Program-made: the position numbers and the translations under genes
Assembly: GCA_016182845.1 (NCBI GenBank)
Contig: JACPFT010000017.1
Location: 62,001 to 126,000, forward strand
DNA: 64,000 nt
Direction: 5' to 3'
DNA from: Gammaproteobacteria bacterium
Lineage (GTDB): Bacteria; Pseudomonadota; Gammaproteobacteria; Enterobacterales; Permianibacteraceae
Notes under the pieces: model-generated
Told to the model about the DNA's origin: nothing
What the model saw: only the letters and a program-made list of their open reading frames with translations
Database searches by the model: none
Shown: positions 62,596 through 64,000 of the stretch, in pieces
How the letters are laid out: each line of letters opens with the position of its first letter
How positions within the stretch are numbered: the stretch's first letter is position 1

Positions 62596-64000
62596 ATGGG
62601 TCCCATACTTCAAGTCTTCAGCCGTCTCGTGCTCCTGGCCTCGGGCTTCTTCCTGTTCCCGCTCCTGGTGTCCCTGATCTACCAGGACGGCACGGCCTGG
62701 GAATGGCTGTTGTCCCTGTTCCTGACCCTGGGCCTGGGCCTCGCCCTGTGGGCGCCGACCCGTATCCATGGCACGGATCTGAAGACCCGCGACGGCTTCC
62801 TGCTGGTCGTGCTGATGTGGACCGGCTTCGCCGCCGTGGCCACCCTGCCCCTGCTGCTGTCCATCAAGGGTCTGTCCTTCACCGACGCCTATTTCGAGAC
62901 CGCCTCGGGCCTGACCACGACCGGTTCCACCGTGCTCACCGGCCTGGACCAACTGCCGGAAGCCATCAATTTCTGGCGGCATTTCCTCAACTGGATCGGC
63001 GGCATGGGCATCATCGTCCTGGCCGTGGCCATCCTGCCCCTCTTGGGCGTGGGCGGCATGCAGCTGGTCAAGGCCGAGACCCCCGGCCCCATGAAGGACG
63101 ACAAGCTGGCGCCGCGCATCGCCGTGGTCGCCAAGAACCTCTACCTGGTCTATTCCGGCATCACCCTGGCCTGCATCCTGGCCCTGAAAGCCGCCGGCAT
63201 GAATTGGCTGGATGCCATCTGCCACGGCTTCGCCACCCTGAGCCTGGGCGGCTTCTCCACCCACGACAGCTCGGTGGGTTATTTCCAGTCCCTCAGCATC
63301 GAACTCATCATGATCTTCTTCATGATGCTGGCGGCCATGAACTTTCCCACCCATTACCAGGCACTGCGCGATCGCTCTCTGAAACCCTATCTGCGCGACC
63401 CGGAGGCCAAGGCCCTGTGGCTGTTGATGCTGGTCTCGGCCCTGGGCCTGAGCCTCTACCTGGTCGCCCAGGGCACTTACAACGACTTCGGCAAGGCCCT
63501 GCGCGATGTCGGCTTCAACCTGGTCTCGGTGGGCACCGACTCCGGCTTCGCCAGCATGGACTACGGGCAATGGCCGATCTTCGTGCCCCTGTGGATCCTC
63601 CTGGTCAGCTCCATCGCCGCCGGTTCCGGCTCCACCGGCGGCGGTATCAAGATGATCCGCACCCTGGTCATCGCCAAGCAGGGCGAGCGCGAAATCCAGC
63701 GTCTTATACACCCGGCCGGCATCTTCCCCCTACGCCTGGGCAAGACCGTCATCGCCAACAAGGTGGTGTTCGCAGTCCTGGCCTTCGTGTTCTTTTATTT
63801 CATGAGCATGGTCATGCTCACCCTGATCCTGACTGCCTCGGGCCTGGATTTCCTCACCGCCCTGAGCGCCATCGTCGCCACGCTCAACAATGCCGGCCCC
63901 GGTCTCGGCCAGGTGGGACCAGCCGGCAATTACCAGGGCCTGAGCGATTTCCAGACCTGGATCTGTACCCTGTCCATGCTCCTGGGGCGTTTGGAGTGCT
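62596..64000 (+). CDS. trkH: Trk-type potassium uptake membrane protein (C-terminus cut off)
   Basis: The open frame runs off the right edge after 468 codons, so only a few tens of residues are missing. It has repeated membrane-pore units with selectivity-filter glycines at TASGLTTTGSTVLTG near 103, FATLSLGGFSTHDSS near 214, NLVSVGTDSGFA near 312 and ATLNNAGPGLGQ near 430. NWIGGMGIIVLAVAILPLLG near 133 is a TrkH/KtrB hallmark. It imports potassium together with a TrkA-type regulator not in view. AGGA precedes the ATG. Confidence 0.94.
   Translation, partial: MGPILQVFSRLVLLASGFFLFPLLVSLIYQDGTAWEWLLSLFLTLGLGLALWAPTRIHGTDLKTRDGFLLVVLMWTGFAAVATLPLLLSIKGLSFTDAYFETASGLTTTGSTVLTGLDQLPEAINFWRHFLNWIGGMGIIVLAVAILPLLGVGGMQLVKAETPGPMKDDKLAPRIAVVAKNLYLVYSGITLACILALKAAGMNWLDAICHGFATLSLGGFSTHDSSVGYFQSLSIELIMIFFMMLAAMNFPTHYQALRDRSLKPYLRDPEAKALWLLMLVSALGLSLYLVAQGTYNDFGKALRDVGFNLVSVGTDSGFASMDYGQWPIFVPLWILLVSSIAAGSGSTGGGIKMIRTLVIAKQGEREIQRLIHPAGIFPLRLGKTVIANKVVFAVLAFVFFYFMSMVMLTLILTASGLDFLTALSAIVATLNNAGPGLGQVGPAGNYQGLSDFQTWICTLSMLLGRLEC

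Noticed and set aside
1-64000. CRISPR arrays, tRNA or rRNA genes
   Set aside because: No evenly spaced repeats with unique spacers and no T-arm-like or rRNA-like stretches were seen on either strand; this was a visual reading, so a covariance-model scan could still differ.

Overview
This high-GC window reads as one contiguous chromosomal stretch of a gammaproteobacterium. MutH and the ptsP-rppH-HAD neighbourhood (the gene order known from Pseudomonas) point that way, as do a Zur-controlled znuA/zur-znuCB locus, an aa3-type cox cluster of Pseudomonas-like layout, UbiK and Rep. The genus cannot be named from this sequence alone. No rRNA, tRNA, CRISPR array, transposase or phage gene was seen.

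Layout. 0-3.8 kb: ahpF (partial), ahpC with a candidate OxyR promoter, ptsP and rppH. 4-7.2 kb: a tightly coupled run of HAD phosphatase, BtuC-like permease, BtuD-like ATPase and mutH. 7.2-13.3 kb: a zinc regulon with a small Cys/His membrane protein, a ZnuD-like TonB receptor, ridA, znuA, zur, znuC and znuB, with two good Zur boxes. 13.3-15.5 kb: an M56 peptidase/TonB fusion with its BlaI-type repressor. 15.5-16.9 kb: an AT-rich insert with two unknown genes. 16.9-25.7 kb: the cytochrome c oxidase cluster (sco, ctaB, ctaA, an SCO-like protein, SURF1, coxC, ctaG, coxA, coxB). 26-29.4 kb: a DsbA and a DsbA-like lipoprotein, an acyltransferase and small unknowns. 29.4-32.7 kb: divergent polyamine genes speA and speE. 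32.8-36.5 kb: a secreted acidic repeat protein, a DUF2306 membrane protein, a DUF4124 protein, ubiK and a chemoreceptor. 36.5-45.8 kb: a GGDEF-EAL protein, comM, rep flanked by two related small Arg-rich proteins, and a MocR-type regulator. 45.9-47.8 kb: four consecutive GNAT acetyltransferases. 47.9-52.2 kb: alpha/beta hydrolase, a repeat-filled desert, an APC permease and a ceramidase-like protein. 52.1-64 kb: an HD-GYP response regulator, a 1532-residue hybrid kinase, a START-like protein, an L,D-transpeptidase, an esterase-like lipoprotein, a NucA-type nuclease, an LpxL-family acyltransferase and trkH (cut by the window end).

How parts work together. Zinc uptake is laid out from outer membrane (TonB receptor) through periplasm (ZnuA) to inner membrane (ZnuB/ZnuC), with the Zur repressor inside the locus. 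The oxidase cluster carries structural subunits, copper chaperones and heme A synthesis, and the nearby thiol oxidases could support cytochrome and copper-protein folding. Several small dispersed repeat families (at least six) fill the intergenic spaces. One copy has entered the HAD gene in frame and another supplies a stop codon. The least explained material is the pair of GPDRR/ERR small proteins, the AT-rich insert, the GVG-repeat protein and the four-GNAT operon.
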